From assembly GCA_950073265.1 (NCBI GenBank), contig CATMPJ010000008.1, forward strand, positions 1-37,112: a stretch of DNA of 37,112 nucleotides. Reading direction: 5' to 3'. How positions within the stretch are numbered: position 1 is the first letter of the stretch; every line of letters begins with the position of its first letter. Positions 7,057 to 14,504 of the stretch are shown here, piece after piece. This stretch comes from an uncultured bacterium (GTDB lineage: Bacteria; Patescibacteriota; Minisyncoccia; Phycocordibacterales; UBA918). Both the position numbers and the translations under genes were made by a program. The notes under the pieces are model-generated. The model searched no databases. It was not told where the DNA came from and saw only the letters and a program-made list of their open reading frames with translations.

Positions 7057-7377
7057 ATGACAGACAGACAAACAAATCCCTTGTACAACATTCGGGTGAT
7101 AGTTCTAACACTGGTTCTTCTTATTGTAGGCGGTACTGCGCTGTTTCATTATCTAGAGCCTGAATTTACACTCATCCAGTCTTTTTACTTCACGGTTACT
7201 ACGATGACAACCGTCGGTTACGGTGACCTTACTCCGAGCAACGACGTCACCCGATTGGCAGTTTCTCTCTATATCTTATGTGCCGTCACACTGTACGTGT
7301 CACTAATTACTCACTTCGGCACACACTATCTTGAATATCACCATCGCCGCGCTGAGCGGAAAAGGCAGAAGTCTTAA
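7057..7377 (+). CDS. Two-helix potassium channel (pore only)
   Basis: 106 residues: first helix about 13-31, a re-entrant pore helix, the potassium selectivity filter TTVGYGD at 51-57 with its usual LTP continuation, second helix about 66-86 and a basic His/Arg-rich tail. This is the minimal Ion_trans_2/KcsA-like fold, expected to tetramerise in the cytoplasmic membrane. There is no voltage sensor, RCK or cyclic-nucleotide domain. A separate voltage-sensor-like protein is encoded two genes downstream (7922-8359). Own promoter with -10 box 6 nt before the start. Confidence 0.88.
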   Translation: MTDRQTNPLYNIRVIVLTLVLLIVGGTALFHYLEPEFTLIQSFYFTVTTMTTVGYGDLTPSNDVTRLAVSLYILCAVTLYVSLITHFGTHYLEYHHRRAERKRQKS

Positions 7378-7460
7378 ATGAGGCCGCGTAGCGTCTTTAG
7401 TTTAATCTGTGGTACAGTTACTGTATTCATTACTAACATCACATTAAAACTACATTTTTT

Positions 7461-7919
7461 ATGAAAGTTGTAATTGCTATTGTCGGTCTCATTTTACTAG
7501 CCATAGCTGGATTCTTGGTGACTAGTAACCAAGCCGCTGCTCCGAGTCCAGAAGACGAGATGGTAACGACTGGAGAATCGGAAATGACTACTAATGCAAA
7601 CGAGGCTAAATCAGATACCGGTACTGAAACTGACACAGAAGTACAGGCAATGACTTTTACGATTGATGCGTTTAACTTCGGTTATTCTCAAGAAGAGATC
7701 CGGGTGCCAGTTGGAACTGAAGTCACTATCAACTTAACAAACTCGGGCGGCTTTCATGATTGGGTAGTAGACGAGTTTGGTGCTGCGACGGAAAAAATTA
7801 GTGCTGGAAGCACTACCTCAGTGACATTTATCGCTGACGAATCTGGCACCTACGAATACTATTGCTCAGTTGGTAATCATCGTGCCCAAGGCATGGTCGG
7901 CACACTTGTTGTTGAGTAG
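7461..7919 (+). CDS. Plastocyanin-like cupredoxin, membrane-anchored
   Basis: 152 residues. An N-terminal hydrophobic anchor (about 3-21) is followed by a Thr/Glu-rich linker to about 62 and then one cupredoxin domain. All four type-1 copper ligands are visible: His99 (GGFHDW), Cys135, His140 and Met145 (YYCSVGNHRAQGM). It should bind copper outside the membrane and carry single electrons. No lipobox is obvious, so an uncleaved signal anchor is likely. It is followed by the voltage-sensor-like gene with a 2-nt gap, so the two are probably co-transcribed. The electron donor and acceptor are unknown; a cytochrome b5-domain protein is encoded at 32530-33039. Confidence 0.85.
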   Translation: MKVVIAIVGLILLAIAGFLVTSNQAAAPSPEDEMVTTGESEMTTNANEAKSDTGTETDTEVQAMTFTIDAFNFGYSQEEIRVPVGTEVTINLTNSGGFHDWVVDEFGAATEKISAGSTTSVTFIADESGTYEYYCSVGNHRAQGMVGTLVVE

Positions 7920-7921
7920 AC

Positions 7922-8359
7922 ATGACTAATATTGCGGACCATAAACTCCCGGTGCTCGAGGCGGTTGATCGATCGTTTGACTTAGGCACAAAAGAAAATT
8001 ATATCCTTAACCACATTTTGCTTTTCGTTAACTTGCTCTTAGTGGGTGTATTTGCGATTGATATCGCTGAGTCTTTTAACTACCTTAGTCACAATGATTC
8101 ATTACATGCGTGGATTAGGGATGCTGAAATTATCTTCGGCATGCTGTTTCTGATGGAATTTACCTTGCGGTCAGTCTTTGTATATATACCCGATAAGAAA
8201 TTCTTATCTAGGTACTCAATCATAAACGCCCTCGTAATTGTTTCACTTCTCGCGCCACACTTCATCGGCAATCTGGCAATACTGCGGTTTCTACAAATTT
8301 ATAAGGTGTACAAAGTGTACAGTTTAGGTAAAGATCAGCGCAGCTATCACACGCAGTAA
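7922..8359 (+). CDS. Voltage-sensor-like four-helix membrane protein
   Basis: 145 residues. Helices at about 30-50, 66-86 and 97-112, and a fourth positively spaced segment at about 118-137 carrying Arg122, Lys128, Lys131 and Lys137 (LAILRFLQIYKVYKVYSLGK). Acidic residues in helix 2 (Asp67, Glu69, Glu79) could pair with these. This matches an isolated S1-S4 voltage-sensing module of the Ion_trans superfamily; the protein ends where S5 would begin. The gap to the cupredoxin stop is 2 nt and to the Nudix start 1 nt, indicating an operon. It could be a stand-alone sensor or proton channel, or partner the pore-only channel at 7057-7377. The assignment rests on pattern only. Confidence 0.6.
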   Translation: MTNIADHKLPVLEAVDRSFDLGTKENYILNHILLFVNLLLVGVFAIDIAESFNYLSHNDSLHAWIRDAEIIFGMLFLMEFTLRSVFVYIPDKKFLSRYSIINALVIVSLLAPHFIGNLAILRFLQIYKVYKVYSLGKDQRSYHTQ

Positions 8360-8360
8360 T

Positions 8361-8867
8361 ATGAAAACACTGATGACACTCTGTATCGTTACGCAGAATA
8401 GTCGCGTCTTACTTGGTATGAAGAAGCGTGGGTTCGGCGCCGGTAGGTGGAATGGTTTTGGCGGAAAAGTACATGAGGGGGAAAGTGTGGAGACAGCAGC
8501 TCGGCGTGAACTTGAAGAAGAGGTAGGTTTGCAGGCAAAAGAAATAGAAAAAGTGGCTGTCATCACGTTTACCCACGAAATGGGTCGTGAAGATGTCATC
8601 GAGTGCCATGTGTACCATGTGACTGATTTTTCTGGCCAACCGGTGGAGAGCGAAGAAATGGAACCTGATTGGTTCGGGTATGACGAAATCCCGTACGGGC
8701 AGATGTGGGTTGACGATGAACAGTGGCTTCCGTACGTATTGGTGGGACAAAAATTTACGGCACGTTTTCATATGGATAAACCTGCTACTGTGGAGCATTC
8801 CGGAGTGTTGCTTTCGCACGATATTGATGTTGTTGAGCAGCTGCCTAGTGTGCCAGCGCAAGAGTGA
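8361..8867 (+). CDS. MTH1-like Nudix hydrolase (oxidised purine nucleotide pyrophosphatase)
   Basis: 168 residues. A perfect Nudix box runs from Gly35 to Leu57 (Gly35, Glu41, Arg49-Glu50, Glu53-Glu54, Gly56). Around it are features of the MTH1 subgroup: GAGRWNGFGGKV before the box, and ARFHMD near residue 135. MTH1-type enzymes hydrolyse 8-oxo-dGTP and 2-OH-dATP to monophosphates and so protect DNA from mutation. The last 20 residues are a tail beyond the fold. It starts 1 nt after the voltage-sensor-like gene and overlaps the 3' end of the convergent comF gene by 23 nt. Confidence 0.82.
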   Translation: MKTLMTLCIVTQNSRVLLGMKKRGFGAGRWNGFGGKVHEGESVETAARRELEEEVGLQAKEIEKVAVITFTHEMGREDVIECHVYHVTDFSGQPVESEEMEPDWFGYDEIPYGQMWVDDEQWLPYVLVGQKFTARFHMDKPATVEHSGVLLSHDIDVVEQLPSVPAQE

Positions 8868-9456
8868 TGAGTTTTGTGCTGGGTGGTAAGTGCGGCGCGA
8901 GCGAAGCTCGCGCCGCCGCCATAGTACTGCCAGTTGTGATGACATCATCAACCAATACGATTGTCTTTCCTGAAAGGTCCTTGGGTAGAGTAGCTACTGC
9001 GAAAGCATCTTTCACATTAAGTAGTCGCTCGGCTTTAGATAAAGTTGACTGTGCAGCAGTGTCTCTACTGCGTATGAGAACTGCTCTTAAAATCATTTGT
9101 TTCGGTAGTCCAGGTACTCTTTTTAGCACAGTGTGCACTTGATTGAAGCCGCGCTCTTTTTGTCTCTTGGCACTCAGTGGTATTGGTACAAATATGATTT
9201 CATCAGGATTTTTTGCATACCAGGTTTCGAGTGCGCAAGCTAACAAGAGTTGAGCTTTTTCACTGTTATAAAATTTATTTTCGTGAACCAAAGCTCTCAC
9301 TAGAGGTAATTCGTAGGATAGAAGCGTTGCAGTTTCTTGGTATGAAGAAAAAGATACTAATGATTTAACATCTGAAATCGTAGCGTGACGTACTAGTAAT
9401 TCTGAGTCGCGAACGGGAAATAGTGTATCCAAAATACGATATAACAAGCTGAGCAT
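8845..9456 (-). CDS. comF: ComF-family phosphoribosyltransferase-like protein
   Basis: 203 residues. The PRPP-binding loop IVLVDDVITTGSTM lies near 168-181, preceded by the ComF hallmarks PIPLSAKRQKERGFNQ and LIRSRDTAAQSTLSKAER. ComF takes part in natural transformation; here it lies divergently beside the type IV pilus locus, which fits DNA uptake. The N-terminal Cys4 zinc finger of typical ComF proteins is missing: the first 25 residues contain no cysteine. A perfect 11-bp stem (8892-8902 with 8906-8916, GAA loop) lies inside the 3' end and encodes AAARASLA. The -10 box TATACT on the minus strand (9470-9465) ends 8 nt from the start. Confidence 0.85.
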   Translation of the reverse strand: MLSLLYRILDTLFPVRDSELLVRHATISDVKSLVSFSSYQETATLLSYELPLVRALVHENKFYNSEKAQLLLACALETWYAKNPDEIIFVPIPLSAKRQKERGFNQVHTVLKRVPGLPKQMILRAVLIRSRDTAAQSTLSKAERLLNVKDAFAVATLPKDLSGKTIVLVDDVITTGSTMAAARASLAPHLPPSTKLITLALAH

Positions 9457-9464
9457 TATTAAAC

Positions 9465-9490
9465 AGTATAGCTAACTTGCATGCTAGAAT
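9465..9490. promoter_or_regulatory. Divergent comF / pilM promoters
   Basis: The minus-strand -10 TATACT (9470-9465) serves comF, with 8 nt to its ATG. The plus-strand TAGAAT (9485-9490), preceded by TGC to form an extended -10, serves pilM, with 9 nt to its ATG. Only 43 bp separate the two start codons, so the promoters must overlap and could interfere with each other. Confidence 0.55.
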
Positions 9491-9499
9491 AGTGACAAT

Positions 9500-10582
9500 A
9501 TGGGAATGTTCTCTAAACTTTTTTCGAGCAACAATGAAGCTGTATACAGTGTTGTTGGTATTGATATTGGATCTTCATCAATCAAAGTTGTCGAGCTGCA
9601 AGATAAAAAAGGGGTAGTAACACTAACCACATACGGGGAACTTCAGTTGGGTCCGTACCTCGACAAAAGCGTCGGTGAATCGGTTGTTCTTACTGCCGAT
9701 CAGGAACAAAAAGCTTTGGTTGATGTGTTGCGTGAATCTGCAGTGACCGCAAAGGATGCTGTGTTCGCGATGCCATTGTCATCAAGTTTTGTCACTAATG
9801 TAAGTATTACTGCCGCACCTGATGCAGATCTTGCCCCACTAGTGCGCATTGAAGCACGCAAAGTAATTCCTGCATCCTTAAGTGAAGTGGCGCTTGATTG
9901 GGCGGAGATAGAGAATCTTACTGCTCCAAGCAAAGAAAATGCTGATACTGGTCGGAATGTACTTATCGCAGCTATTCAGAATGTGGCACTTGATCGATTT
10001 AAAGTACTTATGAAATTTGCTGGACTGAAACAACCACCAACAGAGATTGAGTGTTTTAGCACGGTACGGGGTTTGTATGACTCAACAGAAGATACTGTGG
10101 CGATTGTTGACGTGGGGGCTACCGCAAGCAAGTTGTACATTGCGCACAAAGGAGTCCTGATGCGTATCCACCGGGTTAGAGCGGGGGGTGCCATAGCTAC
10201 ACAGCGAATCGCACAACTCTTACAGATTCCGTTTAACGAAGCGGAACTAAAAAAACAGTCTATTGATAGAAAAGAAGCAGAGTTCGGAGAAATCCAGAAG
10301 GCACATCATAGTACCTATGAGCGTACGTTTCGTGAGTTCGCTCAGGTACTAAAAGAGTTTGAAACCAAGAACAAAATCCATTTCGAGCGCGTATACCTGG
10401 CTGGCGGAGGAGCAATTTTCCCTGGCACTGATACTCTGCTTAAGGAAGCGGTCGAGAAAGAAGTGGTATTAGCAAATCCATTTAAAAAAGTTGCTTATCC
10501 TGCCTTTATGCAAGACACTATGAAAGAGATTGGTCCAGCGTTCACGGTTGCGCTCGGGGCGGCTATTCGATCATTTGAATAG
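9500..10582 (+). CDS. pilM: Type IV pilus assembly protein PilM
   Basis: 360 residues, the usual length. The actin-like ATPase fold is seen in VVGIDIGSSSIKVVEL near the start (phosphate 1), VAIVDVGATASKLYI near residue 200 (phosphate 2), and a C-terminal VYLAGGGAIFPGTDTLL adenosine motif followed by a FTVALGAAIRS end. PilM is cytoplasmic and couples the PilN/PilO inner-membrane complex to the PilB and PilT motors. It is the first gene of the pilus block and has its own promoter. About 60 nt separate it from the next gene, which also has a -10 box. Confidence 0.92.
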   Translation: MGMFSKLFSSNNEAVYSVVGIDIGSSSIKVVELQDKKGVVTLTTYGELQLGPYLDKSVGESVVLTADQEQKALVDVLRESAVTAKDAVFAMPLSSSFVTNVSITAAPDADLAPLVRIEARKVIPASLSEVALDWAEIENLTAPSKENADTGRNVLIAAIQNVALDRFKVLMKFAGLKQPPTEIECFSTVRGLYDSTEDTVAIVDVGATASKLYIAHKGVLMRIHRVRAGGAIATQRIAQLLQIPFNEAELKKQSIDRKEAEFGEIQKAHHSTYERTFREFAQVLKEFETKNKIHFERVYLAGGGAIFPGTDTLLKEAVEKEVVLANPFKKVAYPAFMQDTMKEIGPAFTVALGAAIRSFE

Positions 10583-10625
10583 GAGACTGTCCACATGGTC
10601 ATAAGCGGTTTAGATGGCAGAGCCG

Positions 10626-10631
10626 TATAAT
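10626..10631 (+). promoter_or_regulatory. -10 box before the pilN-like gene
   Basis: TATAAT, 13 nt before the ATG at 10645. A second AT-rich hexamer, TATTAT (10634-10639), lies 5 nt before the start. Either gives a leader shorter than 10 nt. Confidence 0.5.
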
Positions 10632-10644
10632 ACTATTATAAAGT

Positions 10645-11367
10645 ATGGGTGGTTCTTCAGACACAAATTCATTTATCCCTAAGCGAGGTCCAGTCAAGCG
10701 GCAGCGCCGAGCCGGTTCGCGTCAGATTTATTTATTTACGGTTATTTCATATGTCCTGTTCTCAGCGACATTAGTAGCGTCTGTGGGAGTGTTTTTGTAT
10801 GAACGCTATATTGAAGATCAGCTTGAAAATGAAGTGGAAGCATTGAACCAACAAATTAATCGTTACCGGGAAGCAGACTTAGAAAAAGTTCGTGCGTTTG
10901 ATAACCGACTTGTTTACACTGCTGAACGGGTAGGGGTAGCAACGTCACTGAGTGCCTTTTTTGCTGCGCTTGAAGAGGCGACAGTGGTGACAGCCCAAAT
11001 TTCAGAACTGTCGATGGAAAGACAAGGGGATGATACGTATATCGTTGATGCCACCATTGAAACGGATTCATTTGACGCTTCGATTAGTCAGCGAGAACAC
11101 CTGGAACGTAGTTCTGTTTTTGCAGACGTTGCTCTCTCCGATATTGATATTGTTTCTGAAAGCGAAGACTCTGAGGCGCTAGGCGATACTATTAAGTTTA
11201 GCGCAACGCTTGGTGTGCCTTTGAATTCCGTTCCTTTTGTAGCAGGACTTGATCCACTGGAGGATGAACCTATTAGTATAGAAGCTGTAGATGAAATTGC
11301 GACAACTACTGAAGAGGATATTCAGGATGATTCGTTAACAGCATCTAGTAGTATTGAAACTATATGA
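10645..11367 (+). CDS. pilN: PilN-like inner-membrane pilus assembly protein
   Basis: 240 residues. The N-terminus is basic (KRGPVKRQRRAGSRQ), followed by a single transmembrane helix at about 28-50, a coiled-coil stretch (YIEDQLENEVEALNQQINRYREADLEK) and a small alpha/beta domain. This is the bitopic layout of PilN, but sequence conservation is low, so the name rests on position between pilM and the pilO-like gene. The C-terminal 60 residues are acidic and low in complexity, probably disordered. The stop TGA overlaps the ATG of the next gene (ATGA). Confidence 0.7.
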   Translation: MGGSSDTNSFIPKRGPVKRQRRAGSRQIYLFTVISYVLFSATLVASVGVFLYERYIEDQLENEVEALNQQINRYREADLEKVRAFDNRLVYTAERVGVATSLSAFFAALEEATVVTAQISELSMERQGDDTYIVDATIETDSFDASISQREHLERSSVFADVALSDIDIVSESEDSEALGDTIKFSATLGVPLNSVPFVAGLDPLEDEPISIEAVDEIATTTEEDIQDDSLTASSSIETI

Positions 11368-12014
11368 TTCCTAGTGGTTTATTTACACAGATTGCTCTTG
11401 TCGTACTATCGGTCGCTGTAGCTTTTACGTATATAAAACCAACCTTCAGTGACATCAGTTCTTCCCAAGAACAAATAAGCGTATATCAAACAGAGCGAGA
11501 TCAGGTAAATTCCTTTAACTCCACGCTTGAGAGCAAATTACAAAAAGTGTCTTCAGTTGCGTCGGATGATGTTGATCGCCTCCTAACATACATGCCAGAC
11601 CGAGTGGATCCATTGGCAGTAATGCGTGACCTTGAGACCATTGGTATTGATTCGGGTGTTGAAATACAAGACATAACCGACGTTGGGCCTGTGGACGACG
11701 AAGTGTCTGATCTTAATGAATTTGACCCATACGCGTACGCTTCAGAAGATCCTTTTGCTAGTCCGGTAGAGGTGAGTACAGGTCCATATGCGTACGTATT
11801 TACTCTTTCAGCTGAGGGCACGTACAGTCAGATAAAGCGACTGGTGGATATAATTGAAAAAAATAACTATCCTTTAGAAATACACAAGCTCAACCTAAAT
11901 GCAACCGAAGGAGGTTTTTTGGCCGCTGAACTAACTTTGTATACATACAGTAAAGACAAGATGGAGCAGCTTGATTCGAGAACTTATGAAGATGTAAATG
12001 TGACGTATGAATAA
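11364..12014 (+). CDS. pilO: PilO-like inner-membrane pilus assembly protein
   Basis: 216 residues: an N-terminal transmembrane helix at about 5-23, a coiled coil (about 30-65, SQEQISVYQTERDQ), then a PilO-type ferredoxin-like region starting with YMPDRVDPLAVMRDLETIG and ending with YPLEIHKLNLNATE and strands. PilO forms heterodimers with PilN and links the motor to the rest of the machine. It starts inside the stop of the pilN-like gene and its own end overlaps the next start by 8 nt, so translation is tightly coupled. Confidence 0.72.
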   Translation: MIPSGLFTQIALVVLSVAVAFTYIKPTFSDISSSQEQISVYQTERDQVNSFNSTLESKLQKVSSVASDDVDRLLTYMPDRVDPLAVMRDLETIGIDSGVEIQDITDVGPVDDEVSDLNEFDPYAYASEDPFASPVEVSTGPYAYVFTLSAEGTYSQIKRLVDIIEKNNYPLEIHKLNLNATEGGFLAAELTLYTYSKDKMEQLDSRTYEDVNVTYE

Positions 12015-12315
12015 CACTCTTAAAAATTTACTGCTAGTTCTAGGATTAGTTACTGTAGGATATGTTGGGTACTACCTGTATTCAATACGAACCAGTACTA
12101 CAGCAACGGATAGTACCGACGATGCCGAGTTTCAAGCGATGTTGACACGAACGCAACTATTTATTCAACGCAGTCAAGATCTTAATGCTATGCAAGTCGA
12201 TCTCTCAGTCCTAGAAGAAGACACCTTTAACAGTTTGCAAAATAACTCGCGTCTGCTTCAGGAAGTTGATGCTGGTCGTAATAATCCGTTTGCCGGGGCT
12301 TCTTCAGGAGGATAA
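12007..12315 (+). CDS. Small pilus-locus membrane protein, PilP-position
   Basis: 102 residues. A hydrophobic helix at about 7-26 is followed by a helical region and a C-terminal end with GRNNPFAGASSGG. The short GRxNPF motif before the C-terminus is common in small proteins at this position of pilus loci and recalls the RDPF segment of PilP, but the protein is too short for a full PilP and lacks a lipobox. It probably works with the PilN/PilO-like pair in the membrane. The GGAGG near its 3' end (12308) serves as Shine-Dalgarno for pilB. Confidence 0.6.
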   Translation: MNNTLKNLLLVLGLVTVGYVGYYLYSIRTSTTATDSTDDAEFQAMLTRTQLFIQRSQDLNAMQVDLSVLEEDTFNSLQNNSRLLQEVDAGRNNPFAGASSGG

Positions 12316-12322
12316 TTAACAC

Positions 12323-14146
12323 ATGGATCCGCTACACCTTCTAAAAGAACAGGGAAAAATTGACGACCAACTTCTCACAAAAGCAGAAGAATTGGTTGCA
12401 ACTGGTGAAGAGTCTTACGAAAGTGCGCTGATAAAATCGGGACTAGACCCTACCGAAGTGAAAAAATTCTTTGCAGAGTATTTTCAAGTGCCTGCGTTTT
12501 CAATTCCTGAAGGATTTTCTGTATCACAAGAAATACTTGCGTATGTACCACAAGACTCTGCCGTGCACTATCGGATTATTCCGCTGGGTGTTGAGGATGG
12601 GATTTTGTTGGTGGGTGCCAGTAATCCAGACGACTTGCAAATGCGAGATGCATTAAATTTTATTGCAAATAAAAATAATATTAGCTACAAGATCGTATAT
12701 TTGCTCGATACTGAAATCACTAAACTGCAAGAATTTTATACCAATCTGAAAGGCGATGTTGGGGATGCGCTTGAAAGTATTGAGAGTGAACTGGATGCAG
12801 AGATTGCCGCAAACTCAGAAGACTCTTTAAATCAAACCAAGCAGCAAATGGAGCATATCGAAGAAGATGCTCCAGTAACAAAGATTGTTGCGACTATTTT
12901 GCGGTACGCAGTTGATGGAAAAGCTTCTGATATTCATATTGAGCCCACTCAAAAAAAGGTTGGTGTTCGTTTTAGAGTCGATGGGGAGCTGTCAACAAGT
13001 CTTGAATTACCGAAGAATGTTCATATGGCCGTGGTGGCACGTATTAAAATTCTTTCTTCAATGCGACTAGACGAAAGGCGAAAACCACAAGACGGTCGCT
13101 TTTCAGCGACATTTGATAATCGAAAAATCGATTTTCGTGTTTCAGTGTTGCCAACAAATAACGGTGAGAAGGTTGTGATGCGTATTCTTGATAACGAAGA
13201 GGGTGTACGTAGTCTCGAAGACGCTGGAATTTCGCCCGAAAATCTTTCAATCATTACTAAAGTCCTTAAGGAGCCGTACGGTATTATTCTTATTTCGGGC
13301 CCAACTGGTTCTGGTAAATCAACGACTTTGTACGGTATGCTCGAAAAAGTCGACCGCGCAACCAAAAATGTAATGTCTTTGGAGGATCCGATTGAATATT
13401 CTATTACTGGTGTCACGCAATCGCAGGTGCAGCCAGAAATCGGCTACACGTTTGCCCAAGGGCTGCGTGCCGCACTTCGCCAAGACCCTGACATTATTAT
13501 GGTGGGAGAGATTCGTGACAAGGAAACTGCACAATTGGCTATCCAGGCAGCACTGACAGGTCACTTGGTGCTTTCAACTATTCACACTAATAATTCAATT
13601 GGTGTTATTCCTCGTTTGATTGATATGGGAGTTGACCCATACTTGATTGCACCAACGCTTAAACTAGCTATTGCACAACGGCTGGCACGGACACTATTTA
13701 ATGACACCGGAAGGGAGGAAGAAGTGGATGCCGCAACTAAGATGATGATTGGTGAGACTTTTAAAACGTTACCGAAGAGGTATCACGCTCGCATTCCTGA
13801 GATCAAAACTATCCTGCATCCAGAACCATCCGCCCAGAGTTCGACTGGCTTGAAAGGACGTACTGCAATATCTGAAGTACTAGAAATTACAGATGAGATG
13901 CAAGAACTTATCTTGCGCAATGCTTCTGAAGAAGAAATGTTCACGTCAGCGCGGAAAAATGGCTTTATAAGTTTGCACGAAGACGCCATCATAAAAGCGC
14001 TGCGTCATGAGATACCGTATGAAGAAATGAACACCTTCAGTAGTAAGATATCGGAAGTTGCCGAAGATGAAGATTATGTCGATAACTCTGAGTCAGCTAC
14101 GACAAATACCGATATAATGGTAAGTAATGAAGATTCTTCTCATTGA
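12323..14146 (+). CDS. pilB: Type IV pilus extension ATPase PilB
   Basis: 607 residues. The N-terminal GspE/MshE-like domain covers about 1-145, with a linker to 180. The ATPase core carries DIHIEPTQKKVGVRFRVDG near 203-221, Walker A GPTGSGKST at 326-334, the Asp box DPIEY and Walker B DIIMVGEIRD followed by the His box TGHLVLSTIHTN. It powers pilus assembly on the cytoplasmic side. The Cys4 zinc site usually found between the His box and the GRxxIxEVL segment is absent; the protein has no cysteine at all. Start chosen by the GGAGG at 12308-12312, one of very few clear Shine-Dalgarno sequences here. Its 3' end overlaps the receiver gene by 20 nt. Confidence 0.93.
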   Translation: MDPLHLLKEQGKIDDQLLTKAEELVATGEESYESALIKSGLDPTEVKKFFAEYFQVPAFSIPEGFSVSQEILAYVPQDSAVHYRIIPLGVEDGILLVGASNPDDLQMRDALNFIANKNNISYKIVYLLDTEITKLQEFYTNLKGDVGDALESIESELDAEIAANSEDSLNQTKQQMEHIEEDAPVTKIVATILRYAVDGKASDIHIEPTQKKVGVRFRVDGELSTSLELPKNVHMAVVARIKILSSMRLDERRKPQDGRFSATFDNRKIDFRVSVLPTNNGEKVVMRILDNEEGVRSLEDAGISPENLSIITKVLKEPYGIILISGPTGSGKSTTLYGMLEKVDRATKNVMSLEDPIEYSITGVTQSQVQPEIGYTFAQGLRAALRQDPDIIMVGEIRDKETAQLAIQAALTGHLVLSTIHTNNSIGVIPRLIDMGVDPYLIAPTLKLAIAQRLARTLFNDTGREEEVDAATKMMIGETFKTLPKRYHARIPEIKTILHPEPSAQSSTGLKGRTAISEVLEITDEMQELILRNASEEEMFTSARKNGFISLHEDAIIKALRHEIPYEEMNTFSSKISEVAEDEDYVDNSESATTNTDIMVSNEDSSH

Positions 14147-14501
14147 TGACGATGCGTTTTTGCGCGACATGTACGCTGCAAAATTTATAGAAGAAGGCAA
14201 CGAAGTAGAATCAGCGGAAAACCCAATTGTTGCTTTGCAGAAATTAGAAACCACACAAGATTTTGATGTGGTACTACTAGATATGATTATGCCGGGAATG
14301 ACTGGTGTCGAGTTAGTAAAAGCTATAAAAGAAAAATATCCAGACTTTGGTGCGACATGTATCGTCTTATCAAATCAGGGACAGAAAGAAGATGTTTCTG
14401 ACGCTATGGCTGCAGGCGCCGATGGTTACATTATTAAAGCCGAGTCAATTCCGAGTGATGTCGTAAAAAAAGTTGTGGAGTTAGTCGATAATAAAAAATA
14501 A
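14127..14501 (+). CDS. Single-domain response regulator (CheY-like receiver)
   Basis: 124 residues, a complete receiver domain with no output domain. The acidic triad Asp7-Asp9, phosphoacceptor Asp52 (VVLLDMIMPGMTG), Ser82 and Lys104 (YIIKAES) are all in place, so it should be phosphorylatable. It starts inside the pilB reading frame (20-nt overlap) and ends 3 nt before pilT, so it is part of the pilus operon. By analogy with PilG/PilH and CheY proteins it may control motor switching between extension and retraction. No histidine kinase is encoded in the window. Confidence 0.85.
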   Translation: MKILLIDDDAFLRDMYAAKFIEEGNEVESAENPIVALQKLETTQDFDVVLLDMIMPGMTGVELVKAIKEKYPDFGATCIVLSNQGQKEDVSDAMAAGADGYIIKAESIPSDVVKKVVELVDNKK

Positions 14502-14504
14502 AGT

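Noticed and set aside
8409-8951. Minus-strand ORF of 180 codons over the Nudix gene
   Set aside because: Antisense shadow; the plus strand encodes a perfect Nudix box and the shadow lacks any recognisable motif.
11364-14146. Recoding of TGA as Gly
   Set aside because: TGA ends the pilN-like and pilB genes exactly where the proteins should end, so it is a normal stop.
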